Part shown: positions 53,217-64,000 of the stretch, piece after piece
How the letters are laid out: every line of letters begins with the position of its first letter
Position numbering within the stretch: the stretch's first letter is position 1
NCBI GenBank assembly: GCA_032164245.1
Contig: JAVMKO010000005.1
Location: forward strand, 41,940,133 to 42,004,132
From: Sternotherus odoratus
Taxonomy: Eukaryota; Chordata; Testudines; Kinosternidae
Direction: 5' to 3'
DNA length: 64,000 nt
Made by a program: the position numbers and the translations under genes
The notes under the pieces: model-generated
What the model was told of the DNA's origin: nothing
Seen by the model: only the letters and a program-made list of their open reading frames with translations
Database searches by the model: none

Positions 53217-56020
53217 AGGGTAATGGTGTAGTTTATCCTTTGTGGGGAGTTGTTTATGCAGTGCTGCCCTGAAGTTAGTCTGGGAATGGAGGGTAAATGG
53301 GGTGGATCTGAGGTGGAGCTAATCTCAAACCCCACTGAAACAGAGTAGTGCTTCTCGGGAAGGTAGGAGACCAGCTTTCATTGCATTGGACCTCAGTCTC
53401 CAATTTTATACGGCCCCCTCCCGTGCTCAGCGTTATTTTGTACTTCCTAGCGATATGGTTAGTCTGGTCCCCAGAAGCCTTTCCAGTGGCTCTAGATACC
53501 CCGGCTCAGCTGTTGGCGTTCAGACATCTCCGAAAATCCTGTTGGCCAGTGGTGGGTCTGTGCAGAACCAGCAGAGCAAACAGTCCCATCTTTGTAGCAA
53601 GATCAATGGGTGCTGCTGGAAGCAGCAGTGCTCAGAGCTGAGTGACTGGGCTGGCAGCCTATGTTAACCCACACAGCTTTGCAGGTAGGATTCACACAGT
53701 GGGGCTTAGCTTGCCACCCATTAGCATGCATCTACGTAGGCGGGAGCAGGCTGTGCCACTCAACAGGAGCGTTCTTCTCTCTTCTGAATCTGGTGTGAGA
53801 GTGCCAGGGTACAAGGTGTGACCTCTTGTATTAGCCGTAGTGTTTATTTTGGGGCTCAGTCCCTCTCAGAATGTGGTTCTGGGTAACTTTCACGCGTTGA
53901 TCAGTTGTGCCCCAGTGCCGACAGCATGCCCCGGCTGTGTGTAGCCGTGATAGAGCCAAGGCAGGAATGAAGAGTCCGCTTTTACCTTCTAAAGCAATTG
54001 GTGTCAGCCCCCTCCTGTCTTGGAGATCTCCCTGAGATTGAAGCCTGGGTTCTTACACTGCACCCATTCCTCTTTCTTTCTCCCTATGGGGACAAGAGGG
54101 AATGCAATGCACTTTAATGGAAGGTTCTCTCTTTCCCCATCCAACTTGGTAAAGAAACACGTGGCTATTGGGGCGGCCTCCTCTGCCAGCTAGACTCCTA
54201 GTGGCAGTACTGAAACTACATATCAGCGCCTGCTTCCTCGTTTGAAGGATTGAGAGCTAGCTGGCTGCGGCTGAGCCGGGGTGAGACTAACCCCTCCCAA
54301 ACACTAGAAGTCGTGGTCTCTTGGTTCTGGGTTACATGAGGCAGGGCAGAGTCGCTGTGCACAAGCAGGATGTCAGGGATCCTTACCACTATCTACCCCC
54401 CAAGAACTCCCGTGAAGCTTTAAAACTGGATAGAGACGGCAGTCAGCTTATTAGCGACATCTTGTTTCCCCTTCCAGAGAGTGTCATTTACTTTCTGAGC
54501 ACTTCAGACATTTGCTACCTCGATGTTTAATTTAAGCTCCTGCTGCAAAGTTGCTAGCAGTATCTGTGTGTCTGTACTGGATGTATCCCTCTCCACACCC
54601 CTGAGAACAGTTCTAGGGGCTGTATACCATTCTGATAGGGGTCTGGTAGTTAGCAATAGCAATGCTGGCTCTATGTCACTGTCTCCCCATAACCTCAGAC
54701 TCAGCCTTGTTCCCCGATTGTTCTGTAGCGGTTGGAGTGAAACCACAGCATCAAGAGACCAAAGGTTCTGCTCCCTCTCTTCTCTTCCTCCCCGCCGCCC
54801 CCAGCTGGCATGGAAGTTTGGTTTTCACAGGTAGAGTGCTTGTTACAGCTCCAGCAGAGAGCACTTTTACACTGTGATGCTGAGCGTTTCCTTCTAGATC
54901 AGTGGTCTTCCACCTACTTGGAAAAGTAGCTCTTAAAAAATATCTTGTTTGCACCAGCCATTCTCTAGCAGGTGACTTGGCTTCATCTCAGACCAAGGCG
55001 CTCAGATCTCCTTGAAAGAGGCACATCTCTGGTGGTTGAGCTGTGTGGAGGATGCCATCTCCAACAAAGAAATGGATCAAGCTAGGTGAGGCTGACTCAA
55101 CCCTGGACCCCTGCTTTGATACAGAGAGACCTAGCTCTGAAACCTACCCTCTTGCTGCTGCTTGTAGGGTGTGTGTAGGAGACAGCTTGGGCTGGGAGCC
55201 CTCCTCTGGCTTCTCTTGATGGAGGCAAGAGACTGCAGGAGGCCTCTGGTTTCCTCCTGAGTGGGGAGCAGTATTGGTTAGGTCCTGAGTGGTGGGTGGA
55301 ATCAAGCACAGGGGAAATGAGGTGTTTGGTATGGAGGAGAGTGCATGGGACGGGAGGTGGCTTCTATAGAAACGAGAACCGCTTGCCAGTATCTTATTCC
55401 CCCCACAAGTCTTATCACCTCCCATGTGCTTTGGTGTGGTACCTGTGTTTGCAAAAGCAGGAACAGGCGGCTCCTCCTTGTGCTGGGCAGGTTTGGGGCA
55501 GCAGGGTTAGATCTGTGTTCTGAATGCCAGACAGGCCTAGGGCAATGTCCTGGGCTAATCCAGGTGGAGCCAGCCATGAAATAAGCTCCATGCCAAGAGT
55601 TGGTCAGAAATGCGAGCTGGACGGTGAGCTAGCTCTTTTGGGGAAGACTCTGTATGGAGGGGAAAGGCAAGATGCTTCCCACTAGTATAAAAGAGAGGGA
55701 GCAGGGAGGGGAGTTAGTTCTTCTGAGCAGGCTAAGCTCCCCATTCTGTGATTCACACACACCACAAGCAGCAGGGATGAAGGGCTTGTCTCTGGAAGGA
55801 GATGGGATGTTCTGTAGCAGCAAGCAGGGCCGTCCGGGAGCTGGTGCATCTGGCAGAGCTTGTCGAAAGGCTTTCACCGAGGAAGCCATGCCCTTCCCTT
55901 TGCACGGGGGTTTGTGCAGCACACTTTCACCGTGGCAAGCCCTTGCTGGGCTTGGGAAGGGGTAGCCCGCCTCACGGTGAGTCACACTCTTGAGGTGCCC
56001 AGCCAAAACTGAAAGGCACA

Positions 56021-56257
56021 GGGTATGTCTACGCTGCAATAAAGAACCTGTGGCTGGCCTGTGCCCACTGACTTGGGCTCACGGGGATCGGGCTAAGGGG
56101 CTGTTGAAGTGCAGTGTTGACTTTCAGGTCCAGGCTCAAGGACCCTGTGAGGTCTGAGGGTCCGAGCCGGGAAGTCTACGCCACAATTAAATAGTCTCAG
56201 AGCTGGAGTCAGCTGGCACAAGCCAACAGCGGTATCGAATTACAGTGCAGACATTCC
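56021..56257. mobile_element. Harbinger-like MITE, about 237 bp
   Basis: The left end 'gggtatgtctacgctgcaat' pairs with the right end 'attacagtgcagacattcc' as an imperfect inverted repeat. It is a familiar sauropsid miniature element. Target duplications could not be resolved. Confidence 0.68.
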
Positions 56258-57003
56258 ACTGTGTGCAGAGTACAGTGTCTGTTTCTCACGTCTGGCCGTA
56301 ACATAGTAGCTGAGCCCTCTCATGTTCTTTTACTGGCTGCCTTGCTCCTGATAGGGAGAGGTGACCAAAGCACCCTTCGCTCAGCAAAGCCTATAACCTA
56401 TACCCACTTTCACTGTCCTTCAAACGATCAAAGATAACTTGATGGGACATTCCCTCTCTTCTCACACCCTGAGCAATCCAATCAGAGCCGCCCCCCCCCC
56501 CCCCCCCCAGGAAGGGCTCATTCCACCCTGCTTCTATGGCAGCAGGTTTCCTACCCCACTTCTTTCTAGGCTGGTTAGCCCACTGGGGTTGAAGCTGTGA
56601 AGTCAATCTGCCTCGATTCTAGAATCCCAGCCTTTCTCTCCCCCAACCCTATTTCCTAGTAGCTCCAGTCCCCTTGAACCTACACAGATGGGATGAGGAG
56701 GACCCTTGAGAACTGCAGATGGGATATTTAAAATGTGAAGGTAATTTGTAAATAGTATCTATGTCCACTGTATTGTTTGGAGCAAGCAAAAAACAACAAC
56801 AAAACACTTGGTTTCTTTTCAATTTTTTACTACTACTTTCTGTGCAACTTTGTGCTTTCAAGTGTGGATGTGTAGAATTGTACCAACACTGCACAACAGC
56901 TCCTCTAGCAAATGGATAGGAGTTTCCAATTGAAACATGTACAATATTTATGGTCCTCCCTCCTCTGCCTTTGAGTGAATCTGTCTAATTTTTGTTAAAT
57001 TTC

Positions 57004-57009
57004 AATAAA
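57004..57009 (+). terminator. TUSC2: Probable distal poly(A) signal of TUSC2
   Basis: AATAAA within 'tttcaataaaactatttgt', with G/T-rich 'ggtgcgtgtctctgtatg' about 45 bp downstream. This is the stronger of the two candidates. Confidence 0.6.
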
Positions 57010-57114
57010 ACTATTTGTAGATCCCAGAAGTTCAATAGCAGTCTTATTTTCGGTGCGTGTCTCTGTATGTAATGGACAGACGGGACATGTTTGTGCCAAC
57101 GTGGTGTGAACTTG

Positions 57115-57785
57115 TGTCACGGAGCACCCGGGCGATGGTCTGGAACCGCTCCCTAGGAAGTCAGACAGGACTTTGGGTGGAGGGCCCCTTCTCCATACAC
57201 AGCCTGTTTTCAAGGCTAGGAGCTTCACGGGTACCTACTTCCACCTTCCTGCGTCTGACCTCTGAGCATTCAGTACCTTCTGCCCCTCCGTGTGCTTCCC
57301 CCAGCAAGCCCGCCTGGGCGGGGTCCTGAGGGAGCCTGTGGATTCTGCACCCCAAATCCATAGTCAAACGTGACTCTCAGCCAGCCAGTAAAACAGGTTT
57401 ATTTGATGACTTCTATCTGGTCTAACCCAGACCATACAGCGAGCGTGAGCCCTCAGCTGGATCCATCTTGGGGCCAGAGAGTGAGATAGCTCCCCTCCCC
57501 TTCCCTTCCTGGCTCCAGCCAAAACCCAGACTGCTTCAAACTCCCCAAAACAACTTCCTCCCTTCCAGCCCCTCCTCCCTGCATTCCTGTGTCTTTTCTT
57601 TCCCTGGGCAGGAGGTATCACCTGACCTCCCTTCCCCTCCTGGGGTCAAGTTACAGCTTCACCCACTAACACCTGCAGTGGCTCTGCTTTGCATCAGCTA
57701 CACATTCCTTTCCCTCCACATAGACGGTCAAGAAATGTATAGGGGAAACTGAGGCACGCACACACAGTATTCCTACTTCGTCACA
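57115..57785 (-). mobile_element. Solo LTR of the gypsy family (671 bp)
   Basis: The + strand runs TGTCACGGAGC to CTTCGTCACA, the reverse complement of the TGTGACGAAG...GTGACA structure. A perfect 5-bp duplication ACTTG flanks it (57110-57114 and 57786-57790). The minus-sense AATAAA is at 57398-57403. It belongs to the same family as the copies at 21917 and 38963. Confidence 0.9.
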
Positions 57786-59460
57786 ACTTGCCATGCAGGC
57801 TTTACCCATACAGATGTCACAGCACCTGTAGCAACCCTCCTAGTTCTATTCAGGGGCCTGACCTGATTCTCTCTCCCCTTCAGTTGTACAGACACAAGGA
57901 AAGCCTCTTCTGAATTGTACCCAGACATAGGGCTTGCCTGTGGGGGACACATCTGTCTGCTTATATCCACCTCAGAATCTGAATCTGTTTCTAAAGCGTG
58001 TTTTGTGCCATCTGTTTTGTGGTAGTAAGTGAAAGCCACCCAGCTGCGTTCATAAACAGATTCTTAAATAAAACAACCATAGTGGCTTTGAAATCTATCT
58101 GTGGAGTCTTTACAAAATTAAGAGTTTATCTCTAGCTGATCAAGCTTATCTCTGCACAGATGCTCTTTGGGCTCCTGCAGCCCAGTGAATGCTTCTAATC
58201 CACCTGCCCCACTTGAGATCACAGGCATGTGGTACCTCGACCTGCTTACACCGCACATTATTGCTACATAGGGAGTTTCAAGTGCCATGTGTGGATGCAG
58301 TTTGTGGTATTAAACCCATGAACCGTTAGCCTTGGGGTTATCTGAGTGCTGAAGCTTGGATTATGTGGTGTTGAACTTTATTCACGTCATGATAGTCTTG
58401 GTTGTGATCTTGAGGTCTTAAGATGTGAGTGGTCCCCTTGCAGGTACTGGAGAAGCAAATTAGCAAGTTATTTGTTGATTTGGTAGTTAGCTTGCAAGGA
58501 TTGATGTAGCAATAACTGCAAATTTGTTGGCCTTGACACCACAGTTGTAGTTGAAACTGGAGTTCTGATGATCATCAATCACATTTATTTACAATCGTGC
58601 CTAAGGACCAATCAAGAATTGTGTCAGGATCTGTAAAAACACTTAACAGGAGGCAGTTCCTTCCCCGAAGAGCTTGTTATCTAGACGAGACAGACACATG
58701 GGGTGGAGGGAAAGGGGTAGACACACCAGTCGAGTGAAAATGTGGTGTTGGCAAAGGTTGTGGTGTTTCATGATTATTTTTTTGAGGTGGGTTTGATTCC
58801 TACTTTTGACTTGTGATTGGAACAACCTCTAAGTATAATTATTTTAAATGATAGATTTGGGATCGGAAAAAAACTCCCTGGAGTTTTCAAACACTCTGGT
58901 TAGAGTTTTAGATGCCAACCACTCAAATTGTCAATCTCCAGTATGGCGTCTCATGACTTTTCTGTGACCTTTCATAAGCACTGCAAAACCACAAAGTCTT
59001 GGGCAGGTCTGTCCGCATGCACTCATGCTGAGGACAAAATTGGTGTCGAAGCACAGTAATAATCTGAAATAGTTCGTGACAGTGATCCAATCTATAGCAG
59101 CTAAGCTATGTGTAAATTTCCATGCAGTTTCATGTGCTTCAGACTTGAGCTTTAAGTTATACTTTACTGAAAGGCAAAAGTTGAAAGGCAGTTATAATGG
59201 AAGGGACATCATTTTGATCTAATGTAAATCTTAATGTCAAGTTATGTTCCTACACTCCATGATATTTGTCTAATTAGGAGTAGGTGGAATTCTTTTTGGG
59301 GGGAAAGATTTGAGTGTGGTGTGTGCATTCAGAAGTTAGTGTCTTTGTTTTATGCATTCTTTGTCTCTGAAAGACCAGACTTATATGAATTGGGAAGTTA
59401 TTAAAACTTTTATGCACTGCTAGGGGACAATTGTGATGCATGGAAAGGGATGGATTAGAC
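57786..59460. other. Intergenic DNA downstream of TUSC2
   Basis: AT-moderate sequence with no recognised exon, RNA gene or transposon. HYAL2 would be the expected next gene by synteny, but none of its exons is recognised in the window. Confidence 0.6.
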
Positions 59461-60086
59461 CAGAGGTGGGCAAACCTTTTGGCCCAAGGGCCACATGGGC
59501 ATTGGGGAAACTATATATGGAGGCCTGGGTAGGGAAGGCTGTGCCTCCCCAAACAGCCTGGGCCCTGCCCCCTTCTACTTCCAATCCGCTGACTGCCCCC
59601 CTCAGAACCACCGACTCATCCAACCCACCCCCTGCTCCTTGCACCCTGATTGCCCCTTTCCATGACCCCAGTCCCTAACTGCTCCCTGGGACCCCATCCC
59701 CTATCCAACCTCCCCTGCTTCCCTCCTCCCCAAACCTCCACCCCATCTGGGGGGCAGTCAGGGGATAGGGAGCAGTTGGATGGGATAGAAGTTTCAGGGG
59801 ACAGTCAGGAGACAGGGAGTGGTTGGAACTCCCTGACCTTTATCCAACCCTCCCACCCCCTTACCATGCTGCTCAGAGCAGCAGGAGCTCACAGCCCTGC
59901 CCCCCAACTGGAGCCTGGCATGCCACCCGTGCTGCCCGGCGGGAACGGCAGGTCAGAGCAGTGGCAGCATGGCGTGCTGAGGCTGCAGGGAAGGGAGAAC
60001 AGCAGGGGAGGGACCAGGGACTAGCCTCCCCAGCTAGGAGCTAGGCAGGATGGTCCGGCCAGAGGGCTGTAGTTTGCCCACCTCTG
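59461..60086. mobile_element. hAT-type non-autonomous element, 626 bp
   Basis: The ends cagaggtgggcaaacc and gtttgcccacctctg are inverted repeats. Flanks gattagac (59453-59460) and gcttaaac (60087-60094) share 6 of 8 bases. The interior 'ggcccaagggccacat' matches the family of 15879 and 21112. No transposase is present. Confidence 0.84.
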
Positions 60087-60463
60087 GCTTAAACTGTCAA
60101 TTCACCTGTTAGAAAGGGCAGAGTTAAGGTTGTTTGAGTGCAGAATTTTTGTTTGAGGGAATGAATGGGGGTTTAAGAGGAGCATCTGAATTAGTTGTGA
60201 TTCTGTGATTTCCAATTTGAAACGTTTGGGCTTTGGTGTGTAATGGAATGTCTTGTTTCAAAATACACTCAGCAACCTTAACTAAAGTTAACTTTCCCTT
60301 AAGGGCTGTACTCCACTGGGTTTTACCAGTAAAACCCGTGTCTTATCAGCATGTTGTTTTTTTTTGTTTTTTTTTTAATTTGCCAACATGATCGTGCTAG
60401 TAAAAGCCCTAGTTTTATACCTGCCTCTACATAGAGTCCTGCAAAACCACAGAGATCCACTAT
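60087..60463. other. Intergenic spacer
   Basis: A short, AT-rich stretch with a T-rich tract near 60357-60379. No feature was recognised. Confidence 0.6.
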
Positions 60464-62870
60464 GATAGAATCATAGAAGATTAGGGTCAGAAGAGACCTC
60501 AGGAGGTCATCTAGTGCAACCCCCTGCTCAAAGCAGGACCAATCCCAACTTTAAATCATTCTAGCCACGGCTTTGTCATACCAGGCCTTAAAAACCTCTG
60601 AGGAAGGAGATTCCACCACCTCCCTAAGTAACCCATTCCAGTGCTTCACCACCCTCCTAGTGAAAGTGTTTTCTTAATACCTCCCCCACTGCAACCATTG
60701 CTCCTTGTTCTGTCATTTGCCAACACTAAGAACAGCCAAGCTCCATCGTCTTTGGAATCCCCCTTTGGGTATTTGAAAGCTATCAAATCCCTCCTCACTC
60801 TTCTCTTCTACAGACTAAACAAAGCCCAGTTCCTTCAGCTTCTGCTCATACGTCATGTGCCCCAGCCCCCAGATCATTCTCATTGGAGAGAATCCAGCAG
60901 AGGGCAATTTGTCCACATTCTTTTTGCAGTGGGGGCCCCACAACTAGACACAATACTCCAGATGTGGCCTCACTATTGCCGAATAGAGGGGAATAATCCC
61001 TTCCCTCAGTCTGCTGGCAATGCTCACTCTAATACAGCACAATATGCTGTTCCTCTTCTTGGCAACAAGGGCATACTGCTGCCTCATATCCAGCATCTCA
61101 TCCACTGTAATCCCCAAGTCCTTTCCTACAGAACTGTTGCTTAGCTAGTTGGTCCATGGCTTGTAGCAGGGCATGGGATTCTTCTGTCCTACGTTCAAGA
61201 CTGTTCACTTGTCCTGGATGAACCTTATCCTATTTCTTTTGGCCCAATTGTCCATTTTGTCTAGGTCACTCAGGACTCTATCCCTACCCTCCAGCCTATC
61301 TACCTCTCTCCCCAGGTTAGTGTCCTCTGCAAACTTGCTGAAGGTGCAATCCATCCCATTATTCAGATCATTAATAAAGATGTTGAACAGAACTGGCCCC
61401 AAGACTGACCCCTGGGGCACACTGCTTGATCCAGCTGCCAACTAGACATTGAGCCATTGATCACTACACATTGAGCCCAACAATCTAGCCAGCTTTCTAT
61501 CCACCTTGTAGTCCATTCATCCAATCCATACTTCAACTTGCTGGCAAGAATACTGTGGGAGACCATATAAAAAACTTTCCTAAAGTCAAGATCTATTATG
61601 TCCACTGCATTCCCCATATCCACAGAGCCAATTCTCTTATGTCAGAAGGCAATCAGGTTGGTCAGGCATGACTTTACCTTGGTGAATCCATGTTGACTGT
61701 TCTTGATCACCTTCCTCTCCTCCAAGTGCTTCAAAATGTTTTCCTTGAGGACCTGCTTCATAATTTTTCCAGGGACCGAAGTGAGGCTGGTTCCCTGGGT
61801 TCTCCTCCTTCCTTTTTTTAAAGATGGGAACTATATTTGCCTTTTTTCCAATTGGCCCGGACCTTCCCCAGTTGCCATGAGTTTTCAAAGATAATGGCCA
61901 CTGGTTCTGCAATCATATCAGTCAGTTCCCTCAGCACCCTTTTATGTGTTAGAATTGGACCCATGGACCTGTGCATGTCCAGCTTTTCTAAATAGTCCTT
62001 AACTTGTTCTTTCTCCACTGAGGGCTGCTCACCTACTTCCCATGCTGTGTTGCCCAGGACAGCAGTGTGGGAGCTGACCTTGGCTGTGAAGACTGTGGCC
62101 AAAAAAAGCATTGAGTACTTCAGCTTCTTCCACATCTGTCACAAGGTTGCCTCCCCCATTCAATAAGGATCCTACACTTTCCCTGACCTTTTTCTTGTTG
62201 CTACCTGTAGAAACCCTTCTTGGTACCCTTCACATCCCTTGCTAGTTGCAACTCCAGTTGTCTTTTGGCCTTCCTGATTCCTGCTCCCTGCATGCTCGAG
62301 CAATATTTTTATACTCCTCCCATGTCATCTGTCCAAGTTTCCACTCCATGTAAGCTTCCTTTTAAGCTCACAGAAGATTTCACTGTTAAGCCAAGCTGTT
62401 GCCTGCCATTTGCTATTCTTTTCTGTATATCAGGATGGTTTGTTCCTGCACCCTCAATGAGGCTTCTTTGAAATACAGCCAGCTCCCCTGGAGTCCTTTC
62501 CCCCCTCACATTAGCCTCCCAGGGGATCCTGACCATCAGTTCCCTAAGGGAGTCAGTCGACTTTTCTGAAATCCAGGATTCATATTTTGCTACTCTCTTC
62601 CTTTTGTGAGGATTCTGAATTCAACTATCTCATGGTCACTGCTGCCCAAGTTGCCACCCACTTCCTCTTTCCCTACCAATTCTTCCCTGTTTGTAAGCAG
62701 CAGGTGAAGAGAACGGCCCCTAGTTGGCTCCTCCAGTAGTTGCACCAGGAAGTTGTCCCCAACACTCTCCAAAAACTTCCTGGATTGTCTGTGCATTGCT
62801 GTATTGCTTGCCCAGCAGATGTCAGGGTGATTGAAGTCGGTGGACCATTTTTGTGGATTGGATGTAGACA
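60464..62870 (-). mobile_element. CR1 LINE, 5'-truncated, about 2.4 kb
   Basis: The minus-strand 3' end begins at 'atagaatcatagaagatta' (60464 on). Remnants of ORF2 lie in order: an endonuclease DFNHPDICW block and [10 protein letters not shown] (around 62830-62590), and reverse transcriptase pieces. The motif VDIIDLDFRKVFYMVSHS (61623-61363) has lost its catalytic aspartate (Y for D), and FAEDTN replaces the usual F-A-D-D. Several frameshifts are present, so the copy is inactive. Confidence 0.9.
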
Positions 62871-62961
62871 CAAATTTTGTATCTGTGCATGGCTCTAGAT
62901 ATAAAGGTGCCTTATACCAGTATAGTTAGTTCTGCTTCTCGGCCTGGAATAAGTTATTTCA

Positions 62962-64000
62962 GTATCATAGAATCATAGAATATTAGGGTTGGAAGGGACC
63001 TCTGGAGGTCATCTAGTCCAGGGGTCTCAACATGCGGCCCGGGGGCCACATGCGGCCCGCAAAGCCCTTCCCTGCGGCCCGCCAAGCTTCCTGGCGCCCC
63101 CCCTCCTCGCCCCCCCCATAGCAGTTTGCAGGACGGAGGGGCCAGAAGTGGAGGCTTCTCTGCTGCCTGGCTGGGCCGTGCGTGTTTCTAGCTCTGGACT
63201 TCCTAGATTGCTCTTGCTTTGTTTGCCAAACAGCTGTTGGTGGTGCCTAGTGCTTTCCAGGAGGGAATGGGGAGCTGGGTGCTCAGAGGAGGAGGTGGGG
63301 CAGGGGTGGGACCTCTTGGAAGGGGTGGAGTGGGGGTGGAGCCGGGGCAGCAAGGACGGGGTGTGTGTCAGTGTTGCAGCCCTCGGGCCAGTGCACTAGT
63401 CCTCATGGAAGGGGTGGAGTGGGGGCACAGCCGGGGCAGCGAGGGGGTGTGTGTGTGTGTGTGTGTCAGTGGTGCGGCCCTCGAGCCAGTGCACTAGTCC
63501 TCATGCGGCCCTCGTGGTCATTTGAGTTTGAGACCCCTGATCTAGTCCAACCCCCTGCTCAAAGCAGGACCAATCCCCAACTAAATCATCCCAGCCAGGG
63601 CTTTGTGAAGCCTGACCTTAAAAACCTCTAAGGAAGGTGATTCTACCACCTCCCTTAACCCATTCCAATGCTTCACCACCCTCATAGTGAAAAATATTTT
63701 CCTAATATCCAATCTAAACCTCCCCCACTGCAACTTGAGAACATTACTCCTTGTTCTGTCATCTGGTACCACTGAGAACAGTCTAGATCCATCCTCTTTA
63801 GAACTCCCTTTCAGGTAGTTGAAAGCAGCTATCAAATCCCCCCTCAGTCTTCTCTTCGGTGGACTAAACAACCCCAGTTCTCTCAGCCTCTCCTCATAAA
63901 TCATGCGCTCCAGGCCCCTAATCATTTTTGTTGCCCTTCTCTGGACTCTTTTTCCAATTTTTCCACATCTTCCTTGTAGTGTGAGCCCCAAAACTGGACA
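62962..64000 (-). mobile_element. Second CR1 LINE, split by a MITE and continuing past the window
   Basis: The 3' end reads 'atagaatcatagaatattag' then 'ggttggaagggacc'. Sequence up to 63018 resumes at 63548 ('caaccccctgctcaaagcag') and continues to the window edge. The 3' end of ORF2 is open on the minus strand from 63991 to 63581 and includes [24 protein letters not shown] and [16 protein letters not shown], the classic CR1 C-terminal part. It is better preserved than the copy at 60464. Confidence 0.92.
63019..63539. mobile_element. hAT-type MITE inserted in the CR1 copy, 521 bp
   Basis: The ends CAGGGGTCTCAA and TTTGAGACCCCTG are inverted repeats. A perfect 8-bp duplication ATCTAGTC flanks it (63011-63018 and 63540-63547). 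The interior has 'catgcggcccgggggccaca' and a (GT)n run at about 63447-63466. Its G-rich interior contains repeated 'ggggtggagtgggggt' segments. Confidence 0.92.

Larger units (their letters stand above)
52686..57030 (+). other. TUSC2: TUSC2 3' UTR and downstream region
   Basis: This is inferred to hold the 3' UTR. Two AATAAA signals exist, at 53211-53216 and 57004-57009. The second has a G/T-rich downstream element and precedes the solo LTR at 57115. The region contains a Harbinger-like MITE at 56021-56257 and a C run at about 56489. If the distal site is used, the 3' UTR would be about 4.3 kb, longer than I recall for human. The proximal site would give about 0.5 kb. Confidence 0.55.

Noticed and set aside
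61205..61441. Possible live CR1 reverse transcriptase
   Set aside because: Catalytic positions are lost and the reading frame is broken, so the copy is inactive.
1..64000. CRISPR arrays, bacterial operons, tRNA or rRNA genes
   Set aside because: The sequence is vertebrate nuclear DNA. The tRNA-like heads belong to SINEs. No clover-leaf gene or rRNA was recognised.

Overview
The window is vertebrate nuclear DNA and most likely comes from a hidden-neck (cryptodiran) turtle. The coding exons are vertebrate tumour-suppressor genes. The interspersed repeats are sauropsid: CR1 LINEs ending in the ATAGAATCATAGAAT-type motif, and two tRNA-derived SINEs with a CR1-like tail that I recognise as the Cry I family of cryptodiran turtles. 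There are also many hAT-type miniature elements, a Ty3/gypsy element and solo LTRs. The species call is inference from repeat content.

Two genes are present, both on the + strand. RASSF1 runs from about 2.38 to 32.7 kb. It has two alternative first exons: 1-alpha, starting at 2380 in a CpG island (RASSF1A), and a RASSF1C first exon at 14451 in a second CpG island. Exon 2 is used only by isoform A. Exons 3 to 6 are shared and encode the Ras-association and SARAH regions. All introns are GT-AG and all phases join cleanly, giving 370 aa for A and 271 aa for C. TUSC2 (FUS1) follows in three exons (42158-52685, 110 aa, the same length as human), with its own CpG-island promoter and a long 3' flank to a poly(A) signal at 57004. 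The order RASSF1 then TUSC2 on one strand matches the human 3p21.3 cluster. No exon of the expected outer neighbours (ZMYND10 upstream, HYAL2 downstream) could be recognised.

The rest is intronic and intergenic DNA filled with transposable elements. The 33-41 kb interval between the genes holds a decayed minus-strand Ty3/gypsy element. Its pol segments lie in the order protease, integrase, reverse transcriptase, as in the Gmr1-like clade. Its 5' LTR belongs to the same family as two solo LTRs elsewhere in the window (21917-22618 and 57115-57785), each flanked by a 5-bp target duplication. A different 1063-bp solo LTR (target duplication CCCTA) sits inside the gypsy body, and another solo LTR (target duplication GGGGC) lies in the last RASSF1 intron. 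TUSC2 intron 2 holds a nest of elements that can be ordered by their target duplications, and a decayed partial copy of TUSC2 exon 2 that keeps its splice donor. The 3' 4 kb is mainly CR1, one copy of which is split by a hAT-type miniature element.

The genes show no sign of damage. The most unusual signals are the pol domain order of the gypsy element, the partial exon duplication in TUSC2, the 65-bp minisatellite that leaves RASSF1 intron 3 entirely stop-free in the exon-3 frame, and the stack of nested insertions. I did not find convincing evidence of a wholly new gene system.
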